Below are positions 1-9,678 of a stretch of 64,000 nucleotides of DNA, piece by piece. The stretch is from contig CAVZAB010000017.1 of the NCBI GenBank assembly GCA_963773155.1, positions 62,001-126,000 on the forward strand, written 5' to 3'. This DNA is from CAVZAB01 sp963773155. GTDB taxonomy: Bacteria; Pseudomonadota; Alphaproteobacteria; Rhizobiales; Beijerinckiaceae. The notes under the pieces are model-generated. The model was given only the letters and a program-made list of their open reading frames with translations. It was not told the DNA's origin and did no database searches. How positions within the stretch are numbered: the stretch's first letter is position 1; each line of letters opens with the position of its first letter. Position numbers and translations under genes: made by a program.

Positions 1-965
1 CTCAAGCGCAACCCCTACTACTGGCAGATGGGCGAGGACGGCAAAGCCGCTGCCCTATCTCGACGAGCTCGAATTTCCAGATCATCCCCGACGACGCCAC
101 CCGCATCCTGAAGCTGAAGGCCGGCGAGATCGACGGCGCCGAGTTCATTCCCTATGCCCGGGTTGCCGAGCTGAAGGCCGATCCGAACCTGCACATGGAG
201 CTGTTCCCCTCGACCAGGGTGCGCTATCTGACCATGAATGTCCGGCCGCAAGCTCAAGGACGGCACGGCCAATCCGCTCTCCAACGCGAAGGTGCGCCAG
301 GCGCTCAACTACGCCGTCAACAAGGACGCGATCATCAAGATCGTCACCCTCGACGTCGGCACGCCGATGATCTCCTTCATGTCGTCGGCGACGCCGCTGC
401 ATCGCCGGCGACCAGGCCGCTCTATCCCTATGATCCGGCCAAGGCCAAGGCGCTGCTGACGGAGGCCGGCTTCGCGAACGGCTTCGAACGATCACTGCTG
501 TCGCTGTCCGGCAACGCCGACGACACGCAATGACCTCGCCACCGTCCAGCAGATGTGGGCGCAGGTCGGCGTCAAGCTGAAGATCGAGCAGGTCGACAAT
601 GCCACCCGCACGGCGCGCTACCGCGCGGGCGATTTCCAGTGCGCACCTCGCCTGGACCGACGACATCGCCGATCCCAGCGAGATCACCTCCTATTTCGCC
701 TATTTCCCGAACATCCACTCGCTGCACTCCGGCTACCAGGACAAGACGATCGACGACCTGTTCGAGACGAGCCAGAAGGAGATCGATCCCAAGGCCAAGC
801 GGGCCGAGCAGTACAAGCGAGATCCAGGACATCTACAATGAGCGCGGCGCCGATCGTGTTTCTCTACGAGACGCCCTATCCGGTGGCCTTCCGCAAGAAC
901 GTCAAGGGCTTCGTGCAGATCCCGCTCGGCAACAACCTCTTCGCGGCGCCTATATCGAAAAGTAG
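1..965 (+). pseudogene. Peptide ABC transporter substrate-binding protein (SBP_bac_5), 3' part, frame disrupted
   Basis: This is the C-terminal part of a periplasmic binding protein of the oligopeptide/dipeptide/nickel importer family; the gene enters from the left edge. Recognisable family segments appear in successive frames: KRNPYYW at the very start, LKAGEIDGAEF near 115-145, VRQALNYAVNKDAI near 293-333, YPYDPAKAKALL near 427-462 and ETPYPVAFRKN near 870-900, ending at TAG 963-965. The reading frame breaks about nine times, for example by an extra base near 43-45, 74-76, 400 and 818. Two permeases and two ATPases of the same importer follow. The coding sense is otherwise intact, so I infer sequence error rather than true decay, but type it as disrupted because no single frame encodes it. 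Confidence 0.8.
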
Positions 966-1037
966 CGGTGACAGCGGCCGGCCGGCGCGGCATAGTGCGC
1001 CGCTGCCGGGCTGCGGGCGCAGGCTACCGGGACCGAA

Positions 1038-1982
1038 GTGCAGAGGACGACCTATATTCGCCGGCCGGCTGGCCCAGATCGTCCCGACCTTTTGTCCATC
1101 AGCGTGATCGTCTTCGTGCTGGTGCATCTCCTGCCGGGCGACCCGATCAGCGCGCTGCTCGGCGACCAGGCGACCGACGAGGCGATCACCCGCATCAACC
1201 AGCCAATCGGGCTCGACCAGCCGCTCTCGGATGCAGTTCGGCACTTCCTCGGCAGCGTCTTCCGCGGCGATCTCGGCGACTCGATCGCCTTCCAGGTCCC
1301 GGTCACGCGCCTGATCATCGAGCGCCTGCCGGTGACCCTGTTGCTGACCGCCATGGCCGGCGCTGTTGGCGCTTGCTGCTGGCCGTGCCGCTCGCCTTCG
1401 TCGCGGCGCTCAACCGCAACCGCTGGCCCGACCTTCTCATCCGCGGCCTGTTCCAGATCGGGCTGTCCTCGCCGGTCTTCTATGTCGGCCTCGTGCTGCT
1501 GACCGTCTTCGCCGCCCGGCTGCGCTGGTTTCCGGTCGGCGGCTATGGCGAGACCCTGCCCGAGCACCTCTATCATCTCTTCCTGCCGGCGCTGACGCTG
1601 GCGCTCAGCCTCTCGGCCGTGCTGATGCGCAATCTGCGCGCCGCCGATCATCGAGGTGCTGAACGCCGAGTATGTCGATTTCGCCCGCGCCAAGGGCCTG
1701 CGCCAATCGCATCGTGCTTCGGCCGCCACGTGCTGCGCAACGCGCTCATCTCGACGGTCACGCTGTTCGGCCTGCATCTCGGGACGCTGCTCGGCGGCGC
1801 CGTCATCACCGAGACCGTCTTCGCCGTGCCCGGCGTCGGCCGGCTGATGATCGATAGCATCTACGGCCGCGACTATCCCGGTGATCCAGGGGCTGACGCT
1901 GGTGCTGGCGGTCCTGGTCTCGCTGGTCTTCCTCGTCACCGATCTGATGCAGATGGCGCTCGACCCGCGGATCGCGCGATGA
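1038..1982 (+). pseudogene. Peptide ABC transporter permease 1 (DppB/OppB-like), frame disrupted
   Basis: Inner-membrane permease of the peptide importer, read in pieces from several frames. The proposed GTG start at 1038 gives MQRTTYIRR, followed by a transmembrane stretch, then LVHLLPGDPI, the DQPL region and RGDLGDSI that are typical of DppB N-termini. Later pieces carry GLSSPVFYVGLVLL, the EYVDFARAKGL coupling (EAA) loop near 1668-1700 and the LGGAVITETVFAVPGVG motif near 1789-1845. It ends at TGA 1980-1982, which overlaps the ATG of the next permease as ATGA. Extra bases are visible near 1645, 1704 and 1877, each just before an ATC. Length (about 315 aa) fits the family. Confidence 0.8.
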
Positions 1983-2820
1983 GCGCGGCTCAGGCGCGCC
2001 ACCGCCGGCAAATCGCCGCTCGCCCTCATCATCGGGCTCGTCTGCCGATCGATCGTCTGTTGCCTGCGCGTCTGTTTCCCGGACTGCGTCGCGCCCTACG
2101 ATCCGCTCGCCTTCGACTACAACGCGCTCCTGCAGCCGCCGAGCCTCGCCCATCCCTTCGGCACCGACAATTTCGGCCGCGACGTGCTCTCGCGGACGAT
2201 CTGCGCCGCCCATGATCGACCTGCAGATCGCCATCTTCTCGCACGATCGTCCCGCTCGCTGTCGGCACGCTCGATCGGGCTGCTCGTCGGCTATCACGGC
2301 GGCTGGCTCGACACGGTCTTCGGCCGGCTCGTCGATCTCGTCATCACCTTTCCCTTCCTGGTGCTCGTCATCGCCATCGTCGCGGTGCTCGGGCCCGGCC
2401 TGATCAACATGTATATCGCCGTCAGCGTCGTCGGCTGGGTGTTCTACGCCCAGGCTGATGCGGGCCGAGGTGCAGGTGCAGAAGCAGAGCGACTATGTCG
2501 CCGCCGCCCGGGTGCTGGGCTACGGCGAGCGCCCGCATCATCTTCCGCCATCTCCTGCCCAACTGCGATCACGCCCGATCATCGTCTACTGGATGACCGA
2601 CATGGCGCTCGCCATCCTGCTCGGCTCGAGCCTCGGCTATCTCGGCCTCGGCGCCCAGCCGCCGACGGCGGAATGGGGCGTGCTGATCGCCGACGGCAAG
2701 AACTTCATGACCCCGGCCTGGTGGATCTCGGTCTTTCCCGGCATCGCCATCGTGCTGGCCGGCCTCGGCTTCAGCCTGTCGGCGACGGCCTCGCCGATCT
2801 TCTGCGACGTCAAGCGATGA
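1979..2820 (+). pseudogene. Peptide ABC transporter permease 2 (DppC/OppC-like), frame disrupted
   Basis: Second inner-membrane permease of the importer. It starts in the ATGA overlap with permease 1. The family hallmark HPFGTDNFGRDVLSR lies near 2152-2196, followed by GLLVGYHGGWLD, the SDYVAAARVLGYGE coupling loop near 2490-2530, and a long intact C-terminal piece from about 2580 with LGSSLGYLGLGAQPP and EWGVLIADGKNFM. The frame is broken by single extra bases near 2211, 2242, 2272, 2454, 2533, 2565 and 2574. The stop TGA 2818-2820 overlaps the ATG of the ATPase gene at 2817. About 280 aa when stitched, the normal size. Confidence 0.82.
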
Positions 2821-3809
2821 CGCGACGCGCTTGCTCGAGGTCCGCGACCTCCGCGTCCGCCTTCGACCGGTACGCGGCACGGTCTTCGCGCGTCGACGGC
2901 GTCGATCTTCGCTCGCGGCCCGGCGAGGTGCTGGGCCTCGTCGGCGAATCCGGCTCCGGCAAGAGCGTGACGCTGCGCGCGATCCTGCGGCTGTTGCGCG
3001 CCAATGCGGCGGTGACCGGCGCGGATCGACTGGCGCGGCGCGAATCTGATGGGCGCCAGCCAGGCCCGGTTGCGCAGGTGCGCGGCGCGGAGATCGCCAT
3101 GATCTTCCAGGAGCCGATGACCGCGCTCAACCCGGTGCTCACGATCGGCCTGCAGATCGACGAGATCCTCGTCGCGCATGGCAACGCTCGATCGCGGCGC
3201 GCGGCGCCAGCGGGCGCTCGAGCTGCTCGATCTCGTCGGCATTCCCGCCGCGGCGGCCAGCTTGGAAAACTATCCGCACCAGTTCTCCGGCGGCATGCGC
3301 CAGCGCGCGATGATCGCCATCGCGCTGGCGGCCGAGCCGAAACTGCTGCTGGCCGACGAGCCGACGACCGCGCTCGACGTGACCATCCAGGACCAGATCC
3401 TGAAGCTGCTGCTGCGGCTGGTGCGCGAGCTGGGCATGGCGATGATCCTCGTCACCCACGATCTCGGCGTCGTCGCCGAGACCTGCGACCGGGTCGTCGT
3501 GATGTATGCCGGGCAGGTCGTCGAGAGCGCGCCGGTCGCGCGCCTGTTCACCCATCCGCGCCACGCCTACACCTAGGCCCTATTGCGTTCGGTGCCGCAA
3601 GGGGGAACGGCGCGAGCGCCGTTCCAGACTATCCCCGGCCAGCCGCCGCGGCTCGACCGCCCGCTCGAGGGCTGCGCCTTCGTCCCGCGCTGTCGCTATC
3701 AAGAGCCGGCATGCAGCCGTGGCCGGCCGCCGCTAGTCGAAATCGGGGAAAATCACCGCTCGGCCTGCCTTGCCGCGGCGAAGCTGCCGCCATGGCCCAA
3801 ACGGCATGA
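2817..3809 (+). pseudogene. Peptide ABC transporter ATPase DppD/OppD-like, frame disrupted with in-frame TAG
   Basis: First ATPase of the importer. It begins in an ATGA overlap and reads LLEVRDLRVR after an early frameshift. The Walker A motif GESGSGKS lies near 2944-2970, the Q-loop FQEPMTALNP near 3103-3135, the signature FSGGMRQRAMI near 3283-3315 and Walker B LLLADEPTTALD near 3346-3380. An in-frame TAG at 3574-3576 follows HAYT, where the family normally has Arg-Ala-Leu. Beyond it the same frame continues with the oligopeptide C-terminal domain, including the GCAFVPRC cysteine motif near 3670-3695. A missing base near 3800 would join this to the TGA at 3807-3809, which overlaps the next start. 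Confidence 0.8.
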
Positions 3810-4807
3810 CCGATCCGCCCCTGCTCGAAGTCGATCACCTGGTGAAGTCTTTCGCCCAGCGCCGCGGCATCGTGCAGCGGATCACCGGGGCGACCGGCGG
3901 CCTTGTACGGGCGCTCGACGGGGTCAGCTTTACCGTTGGCCGCGGCGAGACCTTGGCGATCGTCGGCGAATCCGGCTGCGGCAAGTCGACGCTCGCGCGC
4001 TGCCTCGTGCGGCTGCACGAGCCGGACGGCGGCGCCATCCGCTTCGAGGGCGCCGACGTCCTCAGTCTCACGGGCACCCAGCGGCGGCAATACAACCGAC
4101 GCGTGCAGATGGTCTTCCAGGACCCCTACAGCTCGCTCAATCCGCGCATGAGCGTCGGCGAAAGCCTCGGCGAGGCGCTGGCCGTGCACCATCTCGCCGA
4201 AGCCTCGCGGATTCCGGCGCGGGTCGCCGAGTTGCTCGAACTCGTCAGCCTGCCCGCCGGCGCCGCCCTGCGCTATCCGCACGAATTCTCCGGCGGCCAG
4301 CGCCAGCGCATCGGCATCGCACGCGCGCTGGCGGTCGAGCCGCTGTGCCTGGTTGCCGACGAGCCGGTCTCGGCGCTCGACGTCTCGGTGCAGGCGCAGA
4401 TCGTCAACCTCTTTCTCGAGCTGCAGCAACGGCTCGATCTGACGCTCGTCTTCATCACCCATGATCTCCGGCTAGTCCGCCATATCGCGCACCGGGTGGC
4501 CGTCATGTATCTCGGCCGCATCGTCGAGGCGGGCCCGACCGGCGCCATTTTCGCTGCCCCGCGCCATCCCTACACGCGCGGGCTGATCGCGGCCGTTCCG
4601 CAGCTCGTGCCGGGCAGACACGATCTGAACGAGGCCGTATTGGGCGAAATCCCCAGCCCACTTTCGCCGCCGGAAGGCTGCACCTTCCACCCGCGCTGCC
4701 GGCTCGCTGAAGAGCGCTGCTGCCGCACGCCGCCGCGCCTAGACAACAGGAGTGGCGGCTGGCCTGTCGCCTGCCATCTCGCCGGCCCCGAGGGAGCGCA
4801 AGGATGA
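3806..4807 (+). CDS. Peptide ABC transporter ATPase DppF/OppF-like
   Basis: Second ATPase of the peptide importer and the first intact gene of the operon, 333 aa. Walker A GESGCGKS is at about residues 54-61, the signature FSGGQRQR at 161-168, Walker B with DEP at 182-187 and the switch histidine in ITHD at 217-220. The C-terminal oligopeptide-transporter domain has GCTFHPRC near the end. I chose ATG 3806 because it forms an ATGA overlap with the preceding gene, matching every other junction in this operon; an in-frame ATG at 3770 would overlap the upstream gene by 40 bases. The stop overlaps the next gene's ATG at 4804. Confidence 0.92.
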   Translation: MTDPPLLEVDHLVKSFAQRRGIVQRITGATGGLVRALDGVSFTVGRGETLAIVGESGCGKSTLARCLVRLHEPDGGAIRFEGADVLSLTGTQRRQYNRRVQMVFQDPYSSLNPRMSVGESLGEALAVHHLAEASRIPARVAELLELVSLPAGAALRYPHEFSGGQRQRIGIARALAVEPLCLVADEPVSALDVSVQAQIVNLFLELQQRLDLTLVFITHDLRLVRHIAHRVAVMYLGRIVEAGPTGAIFAAPRHPYTRGLIAAVPQLVPGRHDLNEAVLGEIPSPLSPPEGCTFHPRCRLAEERCCRTPPRLDNRSGGWPVACHLAGPEGAQG

Positions 4808-6324
4808 GCCTCGCTGCCCTTAGCGAAAGGCTCCATGAGATCAATGACATTCTATGCGCGATCGCGCTGCTGATCTGGGATTCGCGGGTGGCGATGCCGG
4901 CCGGCGGCGCCGAGACCCGCGGGGCCCAGATCGCGACCTTGACCCGGTTGGCCCGCGACCAATTGGTCGCCGACGCGACGCGCCGCGCCCTTGAGGGTGC
5001 GTTGAAGCAAACCGCCGCCCTGCCCGCCGATTCGGCGAGCCGCCGCATGGTCGAACAGGTGCGCGCCGCCGTCGATTTCCACCTCCGCATCCCGGCCGGG
5101 CTGGTCGCCCGCAGAGCCGGCTTGCGCGCCAGCGCCAATCGCGCCTGGGAGGCGGCCAAATCGGCCAATGACTTCGCGCTCTTTGCCCCGTATCTCGGCG
5201 AAACGATCGAGGCGGCACGTGCGTTTGCCGATGCGGCCGGCTTTGCCGCGCATCCCTATGACGCCTTGATCCAGCTCTATGAGCCCGGCGAGACGATCAA
5301 GGATCTGCGCCGCCTGTTCACCGCGCTGCGGGAAGGTCTACAGCCGGTTTTGCGTCATGCGATCGAGCGGCCTGCTCCGCGGCGCGATTTCCTGTCGCGC
5401 GATTGTCCCGAAGCCGAGCAACGCACGCTCGCCGGCCGCCTCGCGCGCCTGTTCGACTATGACCAGTCACGCGGTCGAATCGATGCGAGCGTTCACCCTT
5501 TCGAAATCTCGCTGACCCGCCAGGATGTGCGCATTACGACCCACTACCGGTCGGATTTCGTGGCGACAAGTCTGTTTGGAACCTTGCACGAGATCGGCCA
5601 TGCGCTCTACGAGCAAAATGTCGATCCTGCATATACGCGTAGCGTGTTCGCCAGCGATCTGATCGGTCTTTACGCGGTCGGCGGCACCAGCTTTGGCGCC
5701 CATGAATCGCAATCACGGCTGATCGAGAACCATCTCGGCCGCAGCCTTTGCTTCTGGCAGCTGCATTTCGATTTGGTGCGACAGGCCTTCCCACAAGCCA
5801 TGGGCGATGTCAGCGCCGCCGAATTCTACGCGGCGACTTCCGCGGCGAGACCGGGGCCGATCCGGATTGAGGCGGATGAGCTCACCTATGATTTCCATAT
5901 CATGCTGCGGGTCGAGTTGGAGGCCGACCTGATGGCTGGACGGTTGCCGGTTGCCGACATCCCCGAGGCCTGGAACAGCTCGATGCGGGAGGCTCTCGGC
6001 GTTGAAATCGAAGAGGACAGGTTCGGCTGCCTGCAGGACATCCATTGGTCGTCCGGCATGATCGGGTCGTTCTGCACCTATACGATCGGCAATGTGATGG
6101 CGGCTCAGCTGCAGGAAGCGGCGCTGGCGCAGGTGCCCGATCTTGCTTGCCACCTGGCTGGTGGCGATTACCGGCCGCTGCTTGCCTTTCTGCGCGGCGC
6201 GATCTGGCAGCACGGCCGGCGGTTCAGCCGCGACGAACTCCTCGAAAGGGCAACCGGCCGCCGGCTGGAGCTTGCGCCCTATCTCACCTATCTCGCCGCA
6301 AAATACCGGCCCGCAGCAGCCTGA
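4804..6324 (+). CDS. Carboxypeptidase Taq (M32) family metallopeptidase
   Basis: Cytoplasmic zinc carboxypeptidase that removes C-terminal residues from peptides, 506 aa, the usual M32 length. The zinc-binding HEIGH is at residues 262-266, inside the M32 context LHEIGHALYEQ. The third zinc ligand lies in the HESQSRLIEN motif starting at about residue 300. No signal peptide is visible. The ATG overlaps the stop of the ATPase gene (ATGA), so it is almost certainly co-transcribed and translationally coupled with the peptide importer. The natural reading is import of peptides followed by intracellular hydrolysis. It ends 9 bases from the convergent aroE. Confidence 0.93.
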   Translation: MSLAALSERLHEINDILCAIALLIWDSRVAMPAGGAETRGAQIATLTRLARDQLVADATRRALEGALKQTAALPADSASRRMVEQVRAAVDFHLRIPAGLVARRAGLRASANRAWEAAKSANDFALFAPYLGETIEAARAFADAAGFAAHPYDALIQLYEPGETIKDLRRLFTALREGLQPVLRHAIERPAPRRDFLSRDCPEAEQRTLAGRLARLFDYDQSRGRIDASVHPFEISLTRQDVRITTHYRSDFVATSLFGTLHEIGHALYEQNVDPAYTRSVFASDLIGLYAVGGTSFGAHESQSRLIENHLGRSLCFWQLHFDLVRQAFPQAMGDVSAAEFYAATSAARPGPIRIEADELTYDFHIMLRVELEADLMAGRLPVADIPEAWNSSMREALGVEIEEDRFGCLQDIHWSSGMIGSFCTYTIGNVMAAQLQEAALAQVPDLACHLAGGDYRPLLAFLRGAIWQHGRRFSRDELLERATGRRLELAPYLTYLAAKYRPAAA

Positions 6325-6333
6325 GGCCGGCGG

Positions 6334-7221
6334 TCACAACGTTGCGTCAATCAAGGCGCGCAGGTCCGCCGTGACGTCCGGCAAAATGCCAAACCACGCC
6401 TGGAACGCCGGGCGGGCCTGGTGGAGCAGCATGCCGAGCCCGTTGACCGTCCGGTTGCCACGCGCCGCTGCCGCCGCCAAAAGCCGGGTCTGGCGAGGTA
6501 TGTAGACAATATCGGACACCAGCGCGCTGGCCGGCAGCGCGCCAAGATCGAGTTCCAGTTCGGGCTGTCCGACCATGCCCTGACTGGTCGTATTGACCAG
6601 CATGCCAGCACCGGCGAGCGCCCTATGCCGGTCCGGCCAGTCGATTGCGCGAAGCGGGAGGCCGAACTCGGCCGCCAGCGCCTGCGCCCGCTCTGCCGTT
6701 CGATTGGCGACCAGGATTTCCCGCGCGCCGCGATCGCAAAGGCTGCTGATGATCGCGCGTGCGCCGCCGCCCGCCCCGAGCACGACGATCGGCCCGCGGT
6801 CGGGGCGCCAGTCAGGTTCGGCCTCGAGAATGCTTTCAATATAGCCGAAACCGTCGTTGTTGCGCCCTTCGAGGCGGCCGTCGGCAGCGACCACGACGCA
6901 ATTGATGGCACCGATCCGGCGCGCTTCGGCATTGACCGTGTCGACGATGGCGAGCGCGGCCTCCTTGTGCGGGATCGTCAAGTTGCAGCCCGAAAACCCA
7001 AGCGCAGGCAGCGCCCGCAGAGCCGGCGCCAAACCCTCCGCCCGGATAGCCAAAGGCAGATAGGCCCCGGCAAGACCATAGCGCTGCAACCAATAGCCAT
7101 GCAGTTTCGGAGACCGCGAATGCATGATCGGCCAGCCCATCACGCCCGCCAAGAGAAACCGGTCGGACCGAGTGATAACTTGGCCGCCGCCTCGCAGGGG
7201 CCTCGACCAGCCAGCCGGCAC
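6334..7221 (-). CDS. aroE: Shikimate dehydrogenase (NADP+)
   Basis: Reduces 3-dehydroshikimate to shikimate in the aromatic amino acid pathway. The 295-aa product has the substrate-binding SRSP at 35-38, the catalytic lysine K86 in LTIPHKEA, the catalytic aspartate D123 in NNDGFGY and the nucleotide-binding GAGGGAR at 149-155. The only good upstream start is GTG at 7221; it gives a slightly long N-terminus before the conserved VMGWPI segment, so a shorter start is possible. The gene stands alone, convergent with the M32 peptidase and divergent from the MBL-fold gene, rather than in the common arrangement with coaE and dnaQ. Confidence 0.9.
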   Translation of the reverse strand: MPAGWSRPLRGGGQVITRSDRFLLAGVMGWPIMHSRSPKLHGYWLQRYGLAGAYLPLAIRAEGLAPALRALPALGFSGCNLTIPHKEAALAIVDTVNAEARRIGAINCVVVAADGRLEGRNNDGFGYIESILEAEPDWRPDRGPIVVLGAGGGARAIISSLCDRGAREILVANRTAERAQALAAEFGLPLRAIDWPDRHRALAGAGMLVNTTSQGMVGQPELELDLGALPASALVSDIVYIPRQTRLLAAAAARGNRTVNGLGMLLHQARPAFQAWFGILPDVTADLRALIDATL

Positions 7222-7395
7222 AAATTGGAGCGGGATAGCCTGTGCATCATGCCTCGACTGGCGGACCTGTGGTGATCATCGCTCTAGGACAAGTGGCCAG
7301 GCGAGGTTGACCGACGCTCCCGTCATTGACCCACGCGACGATTGACTCGGTGCTGAGGATAGCCCATCGCTTCGGGGCCGACCAGTCCGGCGTCC

Positions 7396-8190
7396 TTGCG
7401 GAGCCACGCCGTGCTTGCCGCCGTTCCCCGCCGATGGTACGAGACAATTCCGTATTCGGAGGGGGTAACGCTCATTCACGAGCCGTGGATGCCTGGATTC
7501 TTCCGCTGCAATATGTGGCACGTGCGCGGTCGCGATCGTGATTTGCTGATCGACACAGGCCTCGGCGCCGTTGGGCTGCGCCAACACGTGCCGCTGCTCG
7601 GCCGCCGTCCGATCGTGTGCCTGCTCAGCCACAGCCATTTCGACCACATCGGCAGCGCCCATGAATTCGAGGAAGTTGGATCCACAGCGCCGAGGCGGAC
7701 GTTCTTGCCAATCCCCAACCCGAGAAGACGCTGTTTGCCAAATACGCCAGTGACGATGAGGCGATAGCGCGGCAGATGTTCTGGCGGATGCCGAGCGGGT
7801 TGGCGGGCCAGTACATTTGTGGTGCCACCCGCGCCGGCCACCCATCTCGTTGACAATGAGGCGGGGATTGACCTCGGCGACCGCTTCCTGCGGCTTGTGC
7901 CGACGCCCGGCCATTCGCCCGGCCATGTCGCGCTGTTCGAGGAAACCGGAGTCCTGTTTGCCCAGGACGCCGTCTACGACGGACCTTCGGTCGATACCTG
8001 CTATCATTCCGACATCGGGCAATATCTTGCGACCATGGCCTTGCTCGATCGGCTCGAGCCGCGCATCGTGCATGCCGGCCATTTCGCCAGTTTCGGCGCC
8101 GTCCGCATGCACCGATTGATCGCCGCTTACCGGACCGGCAAGGAAGACGACGCGCGACGCCGGACGGACGGCGCGCCAACCAGGGACTGA
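7396..8190 (+). CDS. MBL-fold metallohydrolase, with two compensating frameshifts
   Basis: Metallo-beta-lactamase-fold hydrolase of unknown substrate. The zinc motif HSHFDH is at residues 79-84, and later family landmarks follow: GHSPGHVALF, the metal-bridging Asp in FAQDAVYDG and a terminal His in VHAGHF. The N-terminal half (to about 7677) and C-terminal half (from about 7801) share one frame. The middle part reads sensibly only one frame over (WIHSAEADVLAN, then KTLFAKYASDDEA). One T appears lost at 7676-7677 and one T gained at 7800. Start may be TTG 7396 or GTG 7408; an in-frame stop at 7360-7362 limits it upstream. Probably co-transcribed with the SDR gene 4 bases downstream. Confidence 0.72.
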
Positions 8191-8194
8191 GACC

Positions 8195-8890
8195 ATGCCC
8201 GAAACGCTGCTCATCGTTGGAACCGGACACGGCCTCAGCGCCTCGCTCGCCCGGCTGGGGCGCAAGGCCGGCATGCAGGTCGGCCTGGCCGCACGCACCC
8301 GGATGCGAACTCGAGGCAATCGCCACCGAGATTGGCGCTGCGGCCTTTCCCTGCGACAGCACCAAGCCAGACGATGTCGAGGCGCTGTTCCAGGCCGTTG
8401 AAGCCAAGCTCGGCGCGCCGAGCGTCGTCGTCTACAACGCGAGCTACAGGGCGCGCGGGCCATTGCCGAACTCGAGCCGCGGGAGGTTGAAGAGACACTG
8501 CTGGTTTCAGCCTATGGCGGGTTTCTGGTTGCTCAGCAGGCGGCCCGCAGAATGCTCGCCGCGGGGCGCGGCAGCATCCTGTTCACCGGCGCCTCGGCGA
8601 GCGTCAAAGGCTATGCGCAATCGGCCCCGTTCGCGCGATGGGAAAATTTGCGCTGCGCGGTCTTGCCCAAAGCATGGCGCGCGAGCTCGCGCCGAAAAAC
8701 ATCCACGTCGCCCATATTGTCATCGACGGGGCGATCCGGCCGCCGAGGAAAACTGCCGAACCCGGCGAAACCGCGGACACCCACCTCGATCCCGACGCCA
8801 TTGCGCAGACCTATTGGCAACTTGTCCAGCAGCCCGCGCAGCGCCTGGAGCTGGGAAATCGAATTGCGTCCCTGGCTCGAAAAATTCTGA
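8195..8890 (+). pseudogene. SDR-family oxidoreductase with Phe in place of catalytic Tyr, frame disrupted
   Basis: A short-chain dehydrogenase/reductase-like protein recovered from three frames. It begins MPETLLIVGTGHGLSASLAR (a glycine-rich NAD(P) loop), continues with VVYNASYRARG, FLVAQQAARRMLAAG, FTGASASVKG and GKFALRGLAQSMAREL, and ends PWLEKF at TGA 8888-8890. Frame changes fall near 8305, 8465, 8635 and 8830. The usual Tyr-x-x-x-Lys catalytic motif reads Phe-Ala-Met-Gly-Lys across the join near 8632-8646. As I recall, a branch of SDR-like proteins carries this F-for-Y replacement, so it may be a family trait. About 230 aa when stitched, normal for SDRs. The substrate is unknown. Confidence 0.65.
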
Positions 8891-8939
8891 CAAATATGGG
8901 AAATTGGATCGACAGCCGAACCGCCGGACAGGTGAGCGC

Positions 8940-9624
8940 GTGGCCGATTTCATTTTCATGCTGACCCGCAACGACCGAACAATTGCCGACGCCGCCGCCT
9001 GCCTGCGCGAAGCGCTGGCGATCGGCATAACGCACATCGGATTTAAGAACATCGGGCTGCCGTCCGATCAATTGGGCGAGTTGGCCGCGCTGGTCCGGCT
9101 ATCGCCGGCGCAGCTCTATCTTGAAATTGTCTCACTCGATGCCGAAAGCGAAGCGGCAAGTGCCTGTGCCGCCGTGCAATGGGACGTCGATGTGCTGATG
9201 GGCGGAACCCGGCCGGATGTCGTGCTGCCGTTGATCAGGGGCAGCAAGATCCGCTATTTTCCCTTTGCCGGCCGAATCAGAGGGGCACCCAAGTCGTTTG
9301 TGTGGAAGCGCCGAGGAGATCGTGGCCGCGGCAGAGGCGCTCGCCGCCCAACCCGGCGTCGATGGACTCGATCTCTTGGCCTACCGGTTCGGCGGCGACG
9401 GCGGTAATCTGATCCAACGGGTCTGCGCCTTGGTCGGCAAGCCGGTAATTGTCGCCGGGTCGATCGATCGACCCGAGCGCATGGCCGCGGTTGCGCAACT
9501 GGGCGCGGCCGCCTTTACGGTCGGCACCGCCGCCCTCGATCTGGTTTTTCCGGCACCGCCCTCGCTCGCCGACCAGCTCGCCTATCTCGCCCGCCTGTCG
9601 CGGTCGCTGTCGCTGTCGACCTGA
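8940..9624 (+). CDS. HisA-like TIM-barrel protein of unknown function, one frameshift
   Basis: A predicted beta/alpha barrel of about 228 aa. It starts at GTG 8940 (VADFIFMLTRND) with an AGGTGA Shine-Dalgarno-like sequence 7-8 bases upstream. Sequence features are ITHIGFKNIGLP, VLMGGTRPDVVLP, IRYFPFAGRI, then in another frame GLDLLAYRFGGDG, PVIVAGSID and AAFTVGTAALD. The glycine-rich ends of the late strands resemble a phosphate-binding site of HisA/PRAI-type barrels. One extra G in the GGGG run near 9281-9284 shifts the frame. As I recall, such proteins occur near sugar-acid catabolic genes and are often mislabelled as 4-hydroxythreonine-4-phosphate dehydrogenase. No reaction can be assigned from sequence. 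Confidence 0.6.
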
Positions 9625-9678
9625 CTGCTATTACACAACCCGCGTCTGGCGTGCCTAGTCTCACTGCTGCAAGGGTTT

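Noticed and set aside
8217..9407. 396-residue open frame across the SDR and TIM-barrel genes
   Set aside because: It is a chimera of the two genes created by indels; only parts of it match either protein family.
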